64,000 nucleotides of DNA from Liquidambar formosana. Its lineage: Eukaryota; Streptophyta; Magnoliopsida; Saxifragales; Altingiaceae. Position 1 is the first letter of the stretch, and the number at the start of each line of letters is the position of its first letter. The translations under genes were made by a program, and so were the position numbers. The stretch covers positions 7,951,036 through 8,015,035 of the forward strand of contig CM077833.1 in NCBI GenBank assembly GCA_039720395.1. Direction: 5' to 3'. Below are positions 1-11,512 of the stretch, in pieces. The notes beneath the pieces were generated by a model. It did no database searches. It had not been told where the DNA came from and worked only from the letters and a program-made list of their open reading frames with translations.

Positions 1-258
1 TTCTATTATATATTTTATCAGCACAACACATTTTTTATACCATATACAACACATACTTGTATTATACGCATTTAAATTGCAATCTTTTGATTCTAAATTG
101 TTTATTAGAGTATAAATCATTGTTTCCCAGAGTTTCAATAAAAATATTCATGTTTAACTAATAATATTCTCAAATCTGTAAATTGATATCAATATTTCTG
201 ACATATCCTTATTTTTGAACCAACGATATATCTAACGATTCCGGCATTTAAGTCCTTG
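1..258 (+). mobile_element. hAT-like non-autonomous element (CGATAT family), right end
   Basis: The end of an element shared with the copies at 19010, 24195, 44070 and 51156. It includes the common block around 'ttgattctaaattgtttatt' (94-113) and ends catttaagtccttg, the family right terminus. The 8 bases after it, cttccaag, would be the target duplication; the left copy lies outside the window. Confidence 0.75.
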
Positions 259-451
259 CTTCCAAGGACTCAGGGTTGAAACCCTAAAACTAATATAAGA
301 ATTCTATCCATTATCCTAAATCTCATACTTGATTTTAATATTTTAAGCAACAATATTACCCAAAGCAATGCCCACATTATGCCTAGGATGGGACACCACC
401 TCTCAATTAATCCAATGATCTCTCTTTCTCTCTCCACTACGCTCCCATAAA

Positions 452-1480
452 ATTATATATATATTTTTAGGAAACCCTTCCATAAGAAATCCATCATCAA
501 CTTTTCAATTTTAAGAGCCACTCTCACAGAAACCTTAAAAAAAGACATAATAGATGGGAAAACTAGCCAAAACAAACTAAATTAGAGTGAGTCTAACCCC
601 CTATAGAAATCAAGGCTCTTTTCCAACCATCCAGCCTCTTACCAATCTTTTCAATAATAGGACACCAAAAAGAATCTGCCTTCAGATTACCCCAAAAAGG
701 TAGACCCAAATACTTCAACGGCCATCTTTCTAAAGAACAACCTAACTCTCCTGCTAACCTTGCTAACTTATCTTGGGGCAATTAAGACCCGCATATGAAC
801 TCTTTTCCATATTAACTTTTAACCCAGACACCAATTCAAAAATTTTCAAAATGGATTGTAAATTAAACATATTCTGAATCATCCCTAGAGACAAAATAAA
901 AAAATAGAAAAAAAAAATAGTATCATCAGCAAATTGCAAATTGGAAACTAAAACTCTATCTTTACCGATATGAAAACCTTCGAACAATTTAATTTCCTTA
1001 GGTCTATCCACCGTTCTACTCAACATCCGCAACCAAGGTGCACAAAAATGGAGACAACAGATCCCCCAATTCCAAACACAAACCCCTAGAGGCTTTAAGA
1101 GTCTTCCCCCGGTTCCAATCAACAACATCAAAAAATTTGTAGATGACAAACAGCCCCAAATCCAACTCCTCTACTTGGACCCAAAATGTTTGTTTTCTAA
1201 AAGAAAATCCAAAAATTCCTATCTCAGATGACCATATGCCGTTTCAAATTCAACTTTAAAAAGAAATCCTTACCTCTACTCCTATACTTATCAACCACCT
1301 CATTTGCTACCAAAACCACATTTTAGATCTCGCGGCCTTTCACAAACTGAGAAGTTAAAATAGTAGCATTGAGCACCTCTAAAAATATATTGGACAACAC
1401 CTTAGCCACAATTTTATAAAGAGAAGTAACTAAACTAATAGGTCTAAAATCCGTTAATTTAGACCTATTAGAATATATAA
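452..1480 (-). pseudogene. L1-type LINE reverse transcriptase fragment
   Basis: The minus strand encodes broken pieces of a plant LINE ORF2: a DFRPISLVTSLYKIVAKVL-like block (about 1455-1380), VSNLQFADD with the YADD-type RT box (about 960), FELVSGLKVNMEKSS (about 840), WPLKYLGLPF (about 710) and VALKIEKLMMDFL further down. Several frameshifts and stops are present. It is sense relative to the SGR2 gene. A second, more upstream RT copy follows at 1605-2296 in the same orientation. Confidence 0.85.
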
Positions 1481-1604
1481 TTACTATTCTCTGCACCGGC
1501 TCATGCTTCGTTGAACTATCACGTGGTAGAGAGAAGAAAGTACGAAAGAATATCCGTACGCATTTCCTTTCTTTTTCAAGACTTCCAGTTTGTGTGGCCA
1601 ATAG

Positions 1605-2296
1605 AATCGAGAAGATTGGCCAACTCTCTAATGAACACCCAATCTCCCTTGCTAACCTACCCAACTTATCTTAAGAGCAATTCACCCCAACTAACGAACT
1701 CTTTCCCATATTCACCTTCAACCCAGACACCAACTCAAAAATCTGTAAAATGTATTTCAAATTAATGAGATTTTGTTTATTGCCAGAAGCAAGAAAGAGA
1801 GTATCAACAGCAAACAACAAATGAGAAACCGAAACTTTATCCCTCCTAATAGAAAACCCTTCAAACAAATTACACTCCTTAGCTCTATCAACCAATCTAC
1901 TTAAAACATCCACCACCAAAGTAAATAGAAAAAGGAGACAGTGGATCTCCTTGCCTCAACCTCCTAGACGCCTTCAAAACCCTCCCTGGTTTACCATTCA
2001 ATACGACAGCCAAATTAACAGACGACAAGCTACCCAAAATCCACATCCTCCATCTATCCCCAAAACCCACCTTCTCAAGTACAAAATCAAAAAAATCCCA
2101 AGCTACATGATCATAAGCTTTTTTAAAAGCTTTCATGAAAAGGAAACCCTCCAAACCCCTAACCCTATAATCATCCACTACCTCATTAGCCACTAAAACT
2201 GCATCCAAAATTTGACGACCTTTAACAAAGGTACACTGGGAGCTAGAGATAGTTGCACTAAGAACTTCCCTCAACCTATTAGCCAACACTTTAGCT
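1605..2296 (-). pseudogene. Second L1-type LINE RT fragment, tandem with the first
   Basis: The minus strand shows AKVLANRLREVLSATISSSQ, FVKGRQILDAVLVANE, KAYDHVAWDFFDFVLEKVGF, RRLRQGDPLSPF, VSHLLFAVDTLFL (FADD box changed to FAVD) and FELVSGLKVNMGKSS. The polypeptide is broken near 1920. At its 5' side (about 2296) it is joined abruptly to a plus-strand copia gag. The 1480-1605 gap is not LINE-like. Confidence 0.85.
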
Positions 2297-2925
2297 AAGA
2301 TGAATAATGCTAAAATTATCACTTGGATCAATAATTCAGTTGAACAATCCATTAGAATGAAATTGGCTAAGTTCTCTAGTAATTTGGGATCATCTATCAA
2401 AGGTGTATGTACAATCCAATTTTGCAAAGAAGTATTAGTTGGAACATGAAATTAGGAAAACCCCTCAAGGGGTCCGAAGCATTCAGGATTTTTATGCTGT
2501 AGAGGCACGATGCTTCACTGTAATCCTCTTCCTTCAGTTGATTCAGTGGTTAATGAGTTGTTGGAGAGAAAATTCGTTTCAAATCCAAAAAGGGGCTGCA
2601 TCCTTTGCCTACACCAACAGTTTTTGTAGTTCCTCCCAAACCTCAGGGTAGCACTTAGAGTAATCAAAGACCTAAGGTTGCTATTGATGAGTGTAGTTTC
2701 AATTGTCCGAAGGGTCATTGGAAGTCTGAGTGTTCCAAACTTTCATTGGAAGAAAAATGGTATAGCGCATACAGCAGTTGTAGCACCCTCCACTGATGCA
2801 CAAATTTATCCATCTTTGCTTGCACTAGCAGAGCAATTGCAAAAATAATTTGGTTCATCTCAGCCTAATGCATTGTCTCTCAACACTTCTCTAGGTTTGT
2901 CCTCATCTCCTCCAGGTCTATCTTG

Positions 2926-5900
2926 ATCCACTTATGTATTTGATTCAAGTGCCACTCATCATATGACTCATGATTCCTCATCGTTTATTTCTCTTATTTC
3001 TCCACCATCTTTGATTACTATCATGACTACCAATGGTACATCAATGCCTTTAGTAGGTGTTGGCTATGTTTCTACGTCTTATCTTTCTCTATCTAATGTT
3101 TATTGCATTCCTCAATTGTCTTCGAATTTGATTTCTGTTAGTCAACTTTCTGATGCTGGATACATTGTTAATTTTTATTCTATGGGTTGTAATGTACAGG
3201 ATCCTCATAACAAACAACTGATTAGGACAGGCCTTAAGGTGGGAGGGTTGTATACGCTGGAGGAGTTGCATGTTCCTGCTTTGGATGCTTCCACTATTGA
3301 TTTGTCTACCTTTCGTTTGAGTCCTCAATCCTCTAGCTTTTATTTATGGCATTCTTGCCTTGGACATGTTTCTAGTTCCCATTTAAAGTATTTAGTTCAT
3401 ACTAGAGTTTTAGGAAATTTCCATATTCATGATATTTCTTATTGCAATGGTTGTAAACTTGCTAAATTTACCGCATTGCCTTTTAATAAAAGTACAACTA
3501 TTTTTTCTGCACCTTTTGATCTTGTTCACTCTAATGTGTGGGGACCTTCATTTGTGACCACTAAAGGTAGATCTCAATATTATGTCTCTTTTGTTGATGA
3601 TTATAGTAGGTATTGTTGGCTTTACCTTATGAAGTAGATATTGTCTCTTTTTACTGCATTTCGTGCTATGATTCAAACTCAATACTCTGCTGTCATTTAA
3701 TGTTTTCGATGTTATTTGGGTGGGGAATATAGACATTGATTTTATTCATATGTCAACCTTTGATGGTACCATTCAATAATCTTCATGCATTAATACTCTT
3801 GAGCAAAATGGTGTTACTGAGCGCAAGCATAGACACATCATGGAAACTGCACGCTCCTTGTTACTTTTGGCCTCTGTGCCTAGCTCTTTTTGGGGGGAGG
3901 CTTTTCTTACAACTGTGTATCTTATGAATCGTACTCCTATTCGCACTTTTGGCATCTCACCATTTGAAAGATTACATGGTAAGTCTCCAGATTATCACAC
4001 TTTACGTGTTTTTCGATGCACTTGCTTTGTTCTTTTACCCAAAGTTGCATGCATTAAGTTATTTGCACGATCAGCCACGTGTGTGTTTCTTGGTTATGGT
4101 GATGGCCAAAAAGGTTATCATTCTTATGATCCTATTACTAGGAAACTGTATGCCTTTCGTCATGTAGTATTTCTTGACTATATTCCTTTCTTTTCCATTC
4201 CTTCTACCACAGATATTGTTTCCAAGTCTGATATTGTTTATCTTGAATCTTAATCCTTTCCCTAATAATGTTCCATCTGATTTTTACATTGGTGACTTAG
4301 ATCCTTCCGATCTTCTATCTCAAACCTCTTGGTCTGGTTCTCGTCATCCTATAATTCATATGTATTCTCGCAAGAATAAAGCTCCATCCTTTGTAGATCC
4401 AGCTCCTTCCCCTCCTTTAGCGGCATCTTTTTCAACTTCTAGTGTTGTGGATCTTCCTACTCCTCACTACCCTCAACGCATTCGTAAGTGTCTTGATCAT
4501 TTTGGTTTCTCTAATACCTGTTATTCTTCTGATCTTTGTTCTTTCTTATCCTCCATTCATTCTCTTTTTGAGCCCACCTCCTATAAGGAAGTTGTTCTTG
4601 ATCTTCTTTAGCAACAAACTATTAATGAAGAACTTTCTGCTTTGCATAAGACCAACACATGGGATCTTGTTAATTTACCTTCAGGTAAACGTGATGTTGG
4701 TTGCCGATGGGTTTATAAAATAAAAATCAAGGCAAATGGTTCCATTGAACGATATAACGCCCATTTGGTTGCTAAAAGCTATGCATAGGAATATAACATT
4801 AATTATAAATAAACGTTTGCTCATATTGCTAAAGTGACTACAATTCGCACTTTAACTGTGGTGGCTACTATTTGTCAATGGTCGCTTTCTCAGATGAATG
4901 TTTAAAATGCTTTTTTGAATGGGGATTTGTTTGAGAAAGTTTATATGCTTCCCCTTCCTGATCTTGCCCATTCTCTAGGTCAAGTTTGCAAACTTCGCGA
5001 AGCTTTGCATGGCTTGAAAAAGGCTCCTCGAGCTTGGTTTGCTAAATTTTCTGGAGTCATTTGTGATTTAGGTTTTATCCCTAGTGCTCATGATTCTGCT
5101 TTGTTCCTTCGATCTACTTCTGCAAGGTAAATAGTCCTTTTATTGTATGTTGATGATATGATTATTTCTATTGATAACACAGCTAGTATTTCTCTTCTCA
5201 AAACTCAGTTATAGCATCACTTTGAGATGAAAGACCTTAGTCCACTTCATTACTTTCTTGGCATCGACGTTGCTTCGTCTCCCCCAAGGGTATGTTCTAT
5301 CCCAATCTAAGTATGCTGCTGATGTTATATAAAGCGCTAAGCTTTCTGATTCTCAGACTATTAATACTCCTATTGAGCTCAATGTTCGTTATACTTCTAA
5401 TGATGGTGTTGCACTGACAAATCCAAATTTGTATTGAGTACTTGCTCGTAGTCTAGTCTATCTCACTGTGACTCACCTTGATATTGCCTATGCAATACAT
5501 GTTGTTAATCAGTTTGTTTCTACTTCGACTTCAGTTCATTGGGCTACACTTCTTCGTATTTTACGCTATCTTAGAGGCTCTCTTCATCGAGTCTGTTGTT
5601 ATCTTCTACTTCCTCTTTAGATCTTCGAGCATTTTCTGATATTAATTGGGTTGGTGATGCTATAGATCACCAATCTACTACTAGATATTGTGTTTTTGTG
5701 GGTGATTCTTTGGTTTCTTGGCAAAGTAAGAGCTGATATGGCTACTACTACTGCTGACATTGTTTGGTTGCATTAGTTACTTACCAATTTGGGTGTTCAA
5801 TCCTTGTCTCCTACTTTGATGTATTATGACAACAAAAGTGCTATTCAGATTACACACAATTCTGTTTTTTATGAACGCACTAAACACATTGAGATTGATT

Positions 5901-6070
5901 ATCATTTTGTACGTCATTATCTTCAGCTGGGCACTTTATCCTTGCCTTTTGTTACTTCTACCATGTAGTGGGCCGACTTCTTTACCAAGTCCCACACCAT
6001 CTCGCACTTCCGGTTTTTGCTTGGGAAACTCTCGATGTTTCCCACGGTCACATCATGAGTTTGAGAGGGA
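2926..6070 (+). pseudogene. Copia pol remnant (protease, integrase, RT, RNase H)
   Basis: The polyprotein fragment would process and integrate the element's cDNA but is dead here. The protease reads FDSSATHHM, so the catalytic D-S-G triad is D-S-S. The GAG-pre-integrase box is YLWHSCLGHVSSSHL (about 3345). The integrase has HSNVWGPS instead of HSDVWGPS, and CYLGGEY (about 3710) instead of the SDNGGEY type, so catalytic acids are lost. VTERKHRHIMETA keeps the glutamate. RT pieces include WVYKIKIKANGSIERY, LREALHGLKKAPRAWF and YVDDMII (about 5147). RNase H is frameshifted. In-frame stops occur at 3637, 4609, 4787 and others. Confidence 0.85.
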
Positions 6071-6071
6071 G

Positions 6072-6212
6072 TGTTGGGATATATTTGTATGGGTATTTTA
6101 TATATTAAGGGTATTATGGGTATTTCTCTTGTATAAGATTTCTTGTGTTTTATATACCATGCAATTTTCAAATTAGAACTAATGAGAATTGCAGCTTTGT
6201 CAAAAACTTTCA
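6072..6212 (+). repeat. Copia 3' LTR (partial)
   Basis: Starts tgttgggatatatttg directly after the purine tract gagagggag. The right end is not defined because LINE coding sequence begins about 6215 and no matching 5' LTR exists. Confidence 0.6.
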
Positions 6213-6214
6213 AG

Positions 6215-7255
6215 GTTTAGGGAGATCGTTGGCAGTAATAAAGCTCTTGATGGTAAATGGTTTGTGGAGATTTCCTAAGGACCATAGATTACTTTAGCAC
6301 ACAATTATCTTGAGTAAGTATGGGTTGCTTCACATTGTTAGGACTCTATAGAGGCTACCAGAGAAACACATCGATCTCCTTGGAAATTCATCATTCAGTG
6401 TTTGCCTAAGTTTTCTAACATGTTAAGAATGCCGTCGGTAATGGTTCTAGAATAATTTTTTGAGAGGACCTTTAGATTATTGTCTTAAATATCTTTTCCC
6501 TTACTTGTTTCTTTTGGCCATAAATAAAAATGTCACCATTGTTAATCTTCGGAGCTTTTCCCTCCATGGTCATTCTTTAAACTTTAATTTCTATCACAAT
6601 TTAAATATTCACCAGGTGGAAGATTCAGTTCTATTCCCTATTCTCAAAGATATCTATTTGTCACCTTCTTATGTTGATGAGAGGTGTTGGGTTATTGAAT
6701 CTGACAGTTCCTTTCCCTATAATTTGTAATTTCAATCTCTAATTAATTTGTGTGTTGCTCAACCCACCCCTTCCTCTAATTCTAAGTTGATTTTGGGATT
6801 TTAAAGTGCCTCCTAAAGTCGAAGCTTTGGCTTGTACAGTGGCCATGGTAATGTGAATAATTTTGATATGTTTTAAAGGAGGACGCTAACAAAGCCCTCT
6901 CTCCTAAGATGAGTGTGATGTTTCACACTAGTGATGTGATTAATCATTTGTTTTCACATTGTCCTTTTGCTAAGCTTAAATTGTTTAACTTGGTGGGTAT
7001 TAAGTGGGCTTCTCCTTATTTTGTTTCTATTATTGAAGGTTACTTCCCAAAGATCAGTGGAAAGAGAGGCAAGGGTTATGTAATCATAGGATTATGACCA
7101 TTATTTGGAATATTTAGAAGAAAATCAATACTTGGATTTTTTAAAACAAGAGAGGTGATGCACATTCTTTGTAGGATAACATTACAATTTTGACTTCTTT
7201 GTGGGCCTTAATCTCATAGAAATTCAATGACATTCCTCTTTCACTCATCCATATC
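6215..7255 (+). pseudogene. LINE ORF2 3' part with zf-RVT region (plus strand)
   Basis: Translated pieces resemble the C-terminal part of plant L1 ORF2: KALDGKWF, a SKYGL block, W.FIQCLP-like and RSFSLHGHSLNFNFYHNLN, then a zf-RVT-like region with VINHLFSHCPFAKLKLF (about 6940) and a terminal WNI.KKIN motif. Stops and frameshifts are frequent. It is antisense to SGR2 and opposite in orientation to the LINE pieces at 452-2296. Confidence 0.7.
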
Positions 7256-7332
7256 ACCTTATGGATAGTTTAATTGAATGTTCAGTGTTTCATTTATTCA
7301 ATATTCATCACAATATACATAACATATATATT

Positions 7333-7626
7333 GGGAGGGATCCGTTAGCACCTAGTATAGGACACTTTACATTCAGACCTATGTTTTCCAATCTAATCAT
7401 TGAATTAGATACTCCATTCTTATATGTCATGCATATCGAATTTCAAATTAAATAGATATCAAGAAGCATTCCCAAATTTTTTCAATCCAACCATTGGATT
7501 AGATACTCCACTCATACATGTCATGCATACTGAATTTCAAATTATTTGGATATCAGGAAGCGTTCAACCTGTAAACATGGGTGTAAGAGTAAAAAGTCCT
7601 ACACCAGGTGTTACTAAATCCCTCCC
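7333..7626. mobile_element. MITE, gggagggatcc family, 294 bp
   Basis: Ends are inverted repeats: gggagggatccgttagcacc on the left, and on the right a segment whose complement reads gggagggatttagtaacacc. The interior holds an 84-bp direct duplication (about 7389-7472 and 7484-7567). The same termini bound the 651-bp element at 32231-32881. No coding capacity; no clean target duplication. Confidence 0.7.
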
Positions 7627-8540
7627 CTAAATACCTAAATATCTACACCTGCATTGGGGGTTGTACCCTGTGCACCCCATTGTCTTGATACAACTTATAT
7701 AAGCACGTTCTTACCTGACTGAAACTGTATATAGATATGACACTTAATGTAACTTTGCATCAAGTGCACTTAAAAACTCTTGTGCGCAATTTGTATTTTA
7801 CAAAACCAACTGTTGGATTAAATTTGATAGCTACTTCATCCGTTAATGTCCATAAATGAGCGATTGACCGATTGTTATTGATTAAAAAATGTAAGTTTTA
7901 AATCAAATAGCAATCAGTTTCAAACCAACCTTAGTTTTGGCAAAAATCACCTATATCAGAAGGCTATCTAATCCAATGGTAGGTTTCACAAAATACCAAT
8001 CGTGAGTAACAGTTTTGGAGTGTACTTGATCAAAGTAACATCAAGTGCAATTGCTATTAAAAGGACTTTATATATATGTACGTATGTATATGTATGTATG
8101 TACGTATGTATATATATGTGTAGATGTGTGTGCGTATGTGTGTAATGTTCATGTTGTCCATATCCTAATTTTTTGAGAATTTTCCATCTTAGCATAGCGT
8201 CGGGTTGTATCCGTGTCCCATGTCCATGTCTATGCTTCATAAGCTAAAACTTAGAGCTCAGAGCTAGCCAAAAATCCAATGTACTATAAAGTCTATAAGA
8301 AATAGCACAATTTCTCCCCATTGAGGATTGACATATTGGGAACTCGTGAACAAGAAACCATGCCCACCCGTGCCTAAAACTTGGACACTTGCAAGTGGGT
8401 CCACTTTAATTTATTATAAAAATGTGCATAAGAACAAGTGTAGTCTTTTTTAATTGTGGAACTTATTCTATATTTATTATTTTATTCATTATTTACTCAT
8501 AAAAATTCATTCATACACACAAACTTAAACAAGATATACT
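7627..8540. other. Non-coding intron sequence with a TATG/TACG microsatellite
   Basis: No gene is seen. A degenerate tatg/tacg/tgtg repeat lies at about 8070-8142. The rest is AT-rich unique-looking intron sequence. Confidence 0.6.
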
Positions 8541-8544
8541 TGTG

Positions 8545-8960
8545 TTTCTAAGATAAAGAAAATAACTTCATTGCTAGATGCAGTGAAAGAGCAAGAAAAT
8601 ATGGCTAAAGAGATTCTAGATGCAATGATGGAAAATCATTCCGCAAAATGCATCCCAGATGCAATCAAATCAAGCAACTTCATTGCTAGAGAGAAGTTCT
8701 GCATTGCAAGAGAAAATATGGCTGTTTGGGAGCCAAGAAAGAGCAAGAAAGCTCAAATTCAATATATATAAATATGTAACAGATTCTAATTCATCTAAAA
8801 CTCATCAAAAATTAACTACAACTCACTCTAATTGACTATTTATAGACACTCAAATCTATAACTAACCCCAAACCATAGATACTAAACCCGGACCAGACAC
8901 TAACCCATTCAAGAAGTTGGGTCACCGATCAGACTGGTGCTATAGTTTAAAAATTAATAA
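8545..8960 (-). repeat. Possible degraded LTR remnant (minus)
   Basis: Reversed, it reads like an LTR end: agctttcttgctctttcttg, then cttctctctagcaatgaag. It resembles in style the solo-LTR-like block at 33390-33781 (both carry aagaaaatatggctgtttgg-type sequence). Internal near-duplications occur (attgctaga... twice). No partner LTR or target duplication. Confidence 0.35.
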
Positions 8961-9213
8961 AAATATAAAAAAATTGTAAAAAAATGAAATTGTAATTTAA
9001 AAAATGTTCATAAAATTTATTAGTATCATGTAATATCATTTTAAATATATTTGTACCACTTAGTATTTAATAATTAATATATACTAGTTCAATGTATTTT
9101 TAAATTTGGTGTATAGCATTATGTATTTGTTGCATATTCACACTATTAAATAATATAAGGAGAACATATATTAACAAACACATTAGACAGCCTAGTGGCT
9201 TTGTGGATTATTC

Positions 9214-9500
9214 ATGACTGTTGAACCCAGGTTCAAGCATTTGTGCGGTAACATTTTTCTTTTTAATATATGTATACACATACGTTGTGTGGGAAACCAG
9301 TCCAACCAGACCAGTTTGGTACCAGGTTACCCAAAACACGGCTGGTTCAGCCGGGTTATTCCGGTTCATGCCTGTTTGTATGTAGAAACTGGCCAGTCCA
9401 GTCTACGTTTAATAACTATGCTGGTTTATTGGTCCAACTGGCCGAACCGGTCTACGTTTAATTACTATGCTAGCCCTAACAAACTCCAATCTATGTTACA
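9214..9500. repeat. Degenerate ccggttcggcc-rich repeat
   Basis: Contains two copies of a 25-nt unit, tctacgtttaat(a/t)actatgct, at about 9400 and 9450, with ccaactggccgaaccgg between. Overlapping short open frames are artefacts of the low-complexity repeat. Likely a fragment of a non-autonomous transposon. Confidence 0.4.
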
Positions 9501-9734
9501 CGGACTAGGGTGCAGGTGTGTATTTAGGAGTTGGATTCATCAAATTTTAAATTTTAGGAAATTCAGACTCAGCTGAAAAGGATCCAAAAAATGGATAGAA
9601 AAACAGGGATACACGTATTTGTGTGTGTATGTATATACATTGTTTAGGGTAAATATGAGGGGTAAATTTGAAAATATTTTCACAATGTGGGGTCTTTGTC
9701 ATAATAATTATTTTTAGGGGTGTGAATAAAAATA

Positions 9735-10007
9735 CCCCCTCCATCCCACAAAGGTAGGCCATTTTTGCAACTTTTTTTGTGCCAAAATGTTTGGGCACTT
9801 TGAAAAGTCAAATCATATATATTTTTTTTTATTTTCCTATACTACCCTTTCTTAATTCAAGAATTACTTTCCACACAACCCAATAACAATTAATAGGAGA
9901 GAGTATTTTGGAAAGATGAAATTCAATAAATGAAAAGTCAATGCAATGACGGATTTTCATAAACTGTGTTTTGTCAAAGTTGGCCTATCTTTGTTGGACA
10001 AAAGGAG
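9735..10007. mobile_element. Stowaway-type MITE, 273 bp
   Basis: Inverted termini ccccctccatcccacaaagg (left) and, complemented, ctccttttgtccaacaaaga (right), matching the plant Stowaway (Tc1/mariner) pattern CTCCCTCCGTCCC. Flanked by TA on both sides (9733-9734, 10008-10009). Related copies are at 52054 and 58495. Confidence 0.8.
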
Positions 10008-10009
10008 TA

Positions 10010-10539
10010 TTATATTTTGATCATTTCAAAATAAAACAAAATACAAGGACTAAAACAAATAAAAAATAAAAAAAAATAGAAGGAATAGGAGTTGCTGTAA
10101 CTTTCAAGAACCAATCCCAGGCGTTGTGCCAACTTGTCATCCTACGGCGTCCCTCCTCTAGCGGCACTTCCGGCAAATTCCGGTGTCCATCTCACTCCCA
10201 TACTCTAGCGCTATCTCTGGCAACAAATCTAGTCTTCCGACAAAAGATCTGTGCATCGTCTCTTTCTCACTCTCTCTCTATCTCCCCTTCTTCCTCTTCC
10301 TCTTCTTCTTTTTCTTCTTCTTCTTATTCTCTCTCCGACAACTAACCATATCCATTGTGAAACTACCGTATCCGAGCCATATCCCATACGAATACCAGTG
10401 TTGTGTCAACACGAGTACCTTGGAGTCAATTGCCGAGTCCACATAACACAACTGAAACTAACCTCTAACCCACTCAAACTAACTATAGAATCTATTACTT
10501 ACAACTAAAAGCTTCTAGAAACAATTACAAATGATGATA
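10010..10539. other. Non-coding, CT-rich tract
   Basis: No gene supported. A TCTTCC/TCTTCT tract lies at 10257-10335. The complement of about 10440-10520 (ttgtttctagaagcttttag) resembles the LTR of the gypsy element at 30516, so it may be a gypsy LTR remnant in minus orientation. Confidence 0.4.
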
Positions 10540-10667
10540 GACTTATGCTACTTAGCATGTTGTTGGACAACAACTAAATGTGTCCAAGCCTCAATTTGTC
10601 TCCTCAACTCACCAATTTCTTCTCTACAATGTTGATTTTGTTGGTTCCTATCATCACTACCTCTACG
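10540..10667 (-). pseudogene. Gypsy gag-start fragment, left copy
   Basis: The complement encodes [20 protein letters not shown] and IEAWTHLV, the N-terminal gag of the gypsy family seen at 47476 and 37814. It is a near-copy of 16079-16230. Together the two copies form a direct repeat flanking the copia element 10668-16065. Confidence 0.75.
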
Positions 10668-10858
10668 TCTTGGAAAATAGTTGGTTAGTTGGTTCTTATT
10701 GGTTTATTGTAAGCTTATGGGTATTTAAGTCATTGTACTGATATTAGTATAAATAATAATGTTTAAGGGAGAGAACCCTAAGCTCTCTTTTTCCAGCCAT
10801 CTTTCTTTCTCTCTTTCTTTTTCTTCTTCTTTTTCTTCTCTTTGTGATTATCTATACA
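10668..10858 (+). repeat. Copia 5' LTR
   Basis: About 191 bp, from tcttggaaaatagttggtta to tgattatctataca. The 3' copy starts tgttgg, so the first bases here are mutated (tcttgg). Ends with a CT-rich tract ahead of the primer-binding site. Confidence 0.88.
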
Positions 10859-10866
10859 AATCTACT

Positions 10867-10878
10867 TGGTATCAGAGC
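10867..10878 (+). promoter_or_regulatory. Primer-binding site, initiator tRNA-Met type
   Basis: tggtatcagagc, 8 nt after the LTR end; complementary to the 3' end of plant initiator tRNA-Met, which primes minus-strand synthesis in most copia elements. Confidence 0.9.
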
Positions 10879-11512
10879 TTTCTTGGTCGATCTACACGTG
10901 AGAACTTAGAGGAATCGAAAAGGACCCTTCTGCTAATGTCAGCAGTCGCTGACGTCATCACTGACGTCAGCATGGAGTTTTGAACCCATGGATCTAAACG
11001 CCCTTTTTAGGAGATTATTCTGGTAAATTTTCAGCCCAATCCGACAACTTTTGGGGTGATTTTCCTATTTTTCTTTGATTTTTCGAAAAATAGAGATATT
11101 TTTTAAAAAACCCAGATCTGGAGTTTTTGGGGCTGGTTTGCTGTGTTGATCCACACCAGAAAGGTGCGATTTGATGGTGTAAGGGTGTATTTGGTGTTGC
11201 TTCAACCAAAAACAAGAGATTCAAGGCTTCTTTGTGCAAAATAGAGGGTTGACTGGACAAAAACAAGGGCTGGGACTTGTGTTTAGATTTTCCAGCTGTT
11301 GTTTGGCATGATTATGAAGTTGTTTGAGAACTTTTGGTAAGTTTTGAGGTGTGTTATGCTATTCCAGCGGCTGTTTCGCATGATTTTCGGGTGTTTGTGA
11401 AGTTTTTTGAATGTTTTGAGCATTCCTTCCTCTATTTACAAGTTGTTTCGTAGCTTTTAACCTTAGTGTTGTGTTTGGGGCTATTGGGAGTGGTTGAGTG
11501 CCTGTTCACAAG

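Larger units (their letters stand above)
2297..6212 (+). mobile_element. Ty1/copia element, 5'-truncated, degenerate
   Basis: Plus-strand copia order: gag (AKIITWINNSVEQ, about 2310), CCHC knuckle (CSFNCPKGHWKSEC, about 2697), protease, GAG-pre-integrase, integrase, RT and RNase H, then a purine tract gagagggag (6063-6071) and a 3' LTR beginning tgttgggata at 6072. No 5' LTR or leader exists; the 5' end abuts a minus-strand LINE. The 3' LTR runs into LINE sequence at about 6212. Confidence 0.85.

Noticed and set aside
10183..10508. Ser- and Phe-rich open frames
   Set aside because: Three overlapping frames over a CT-rich tract; low complexity only.
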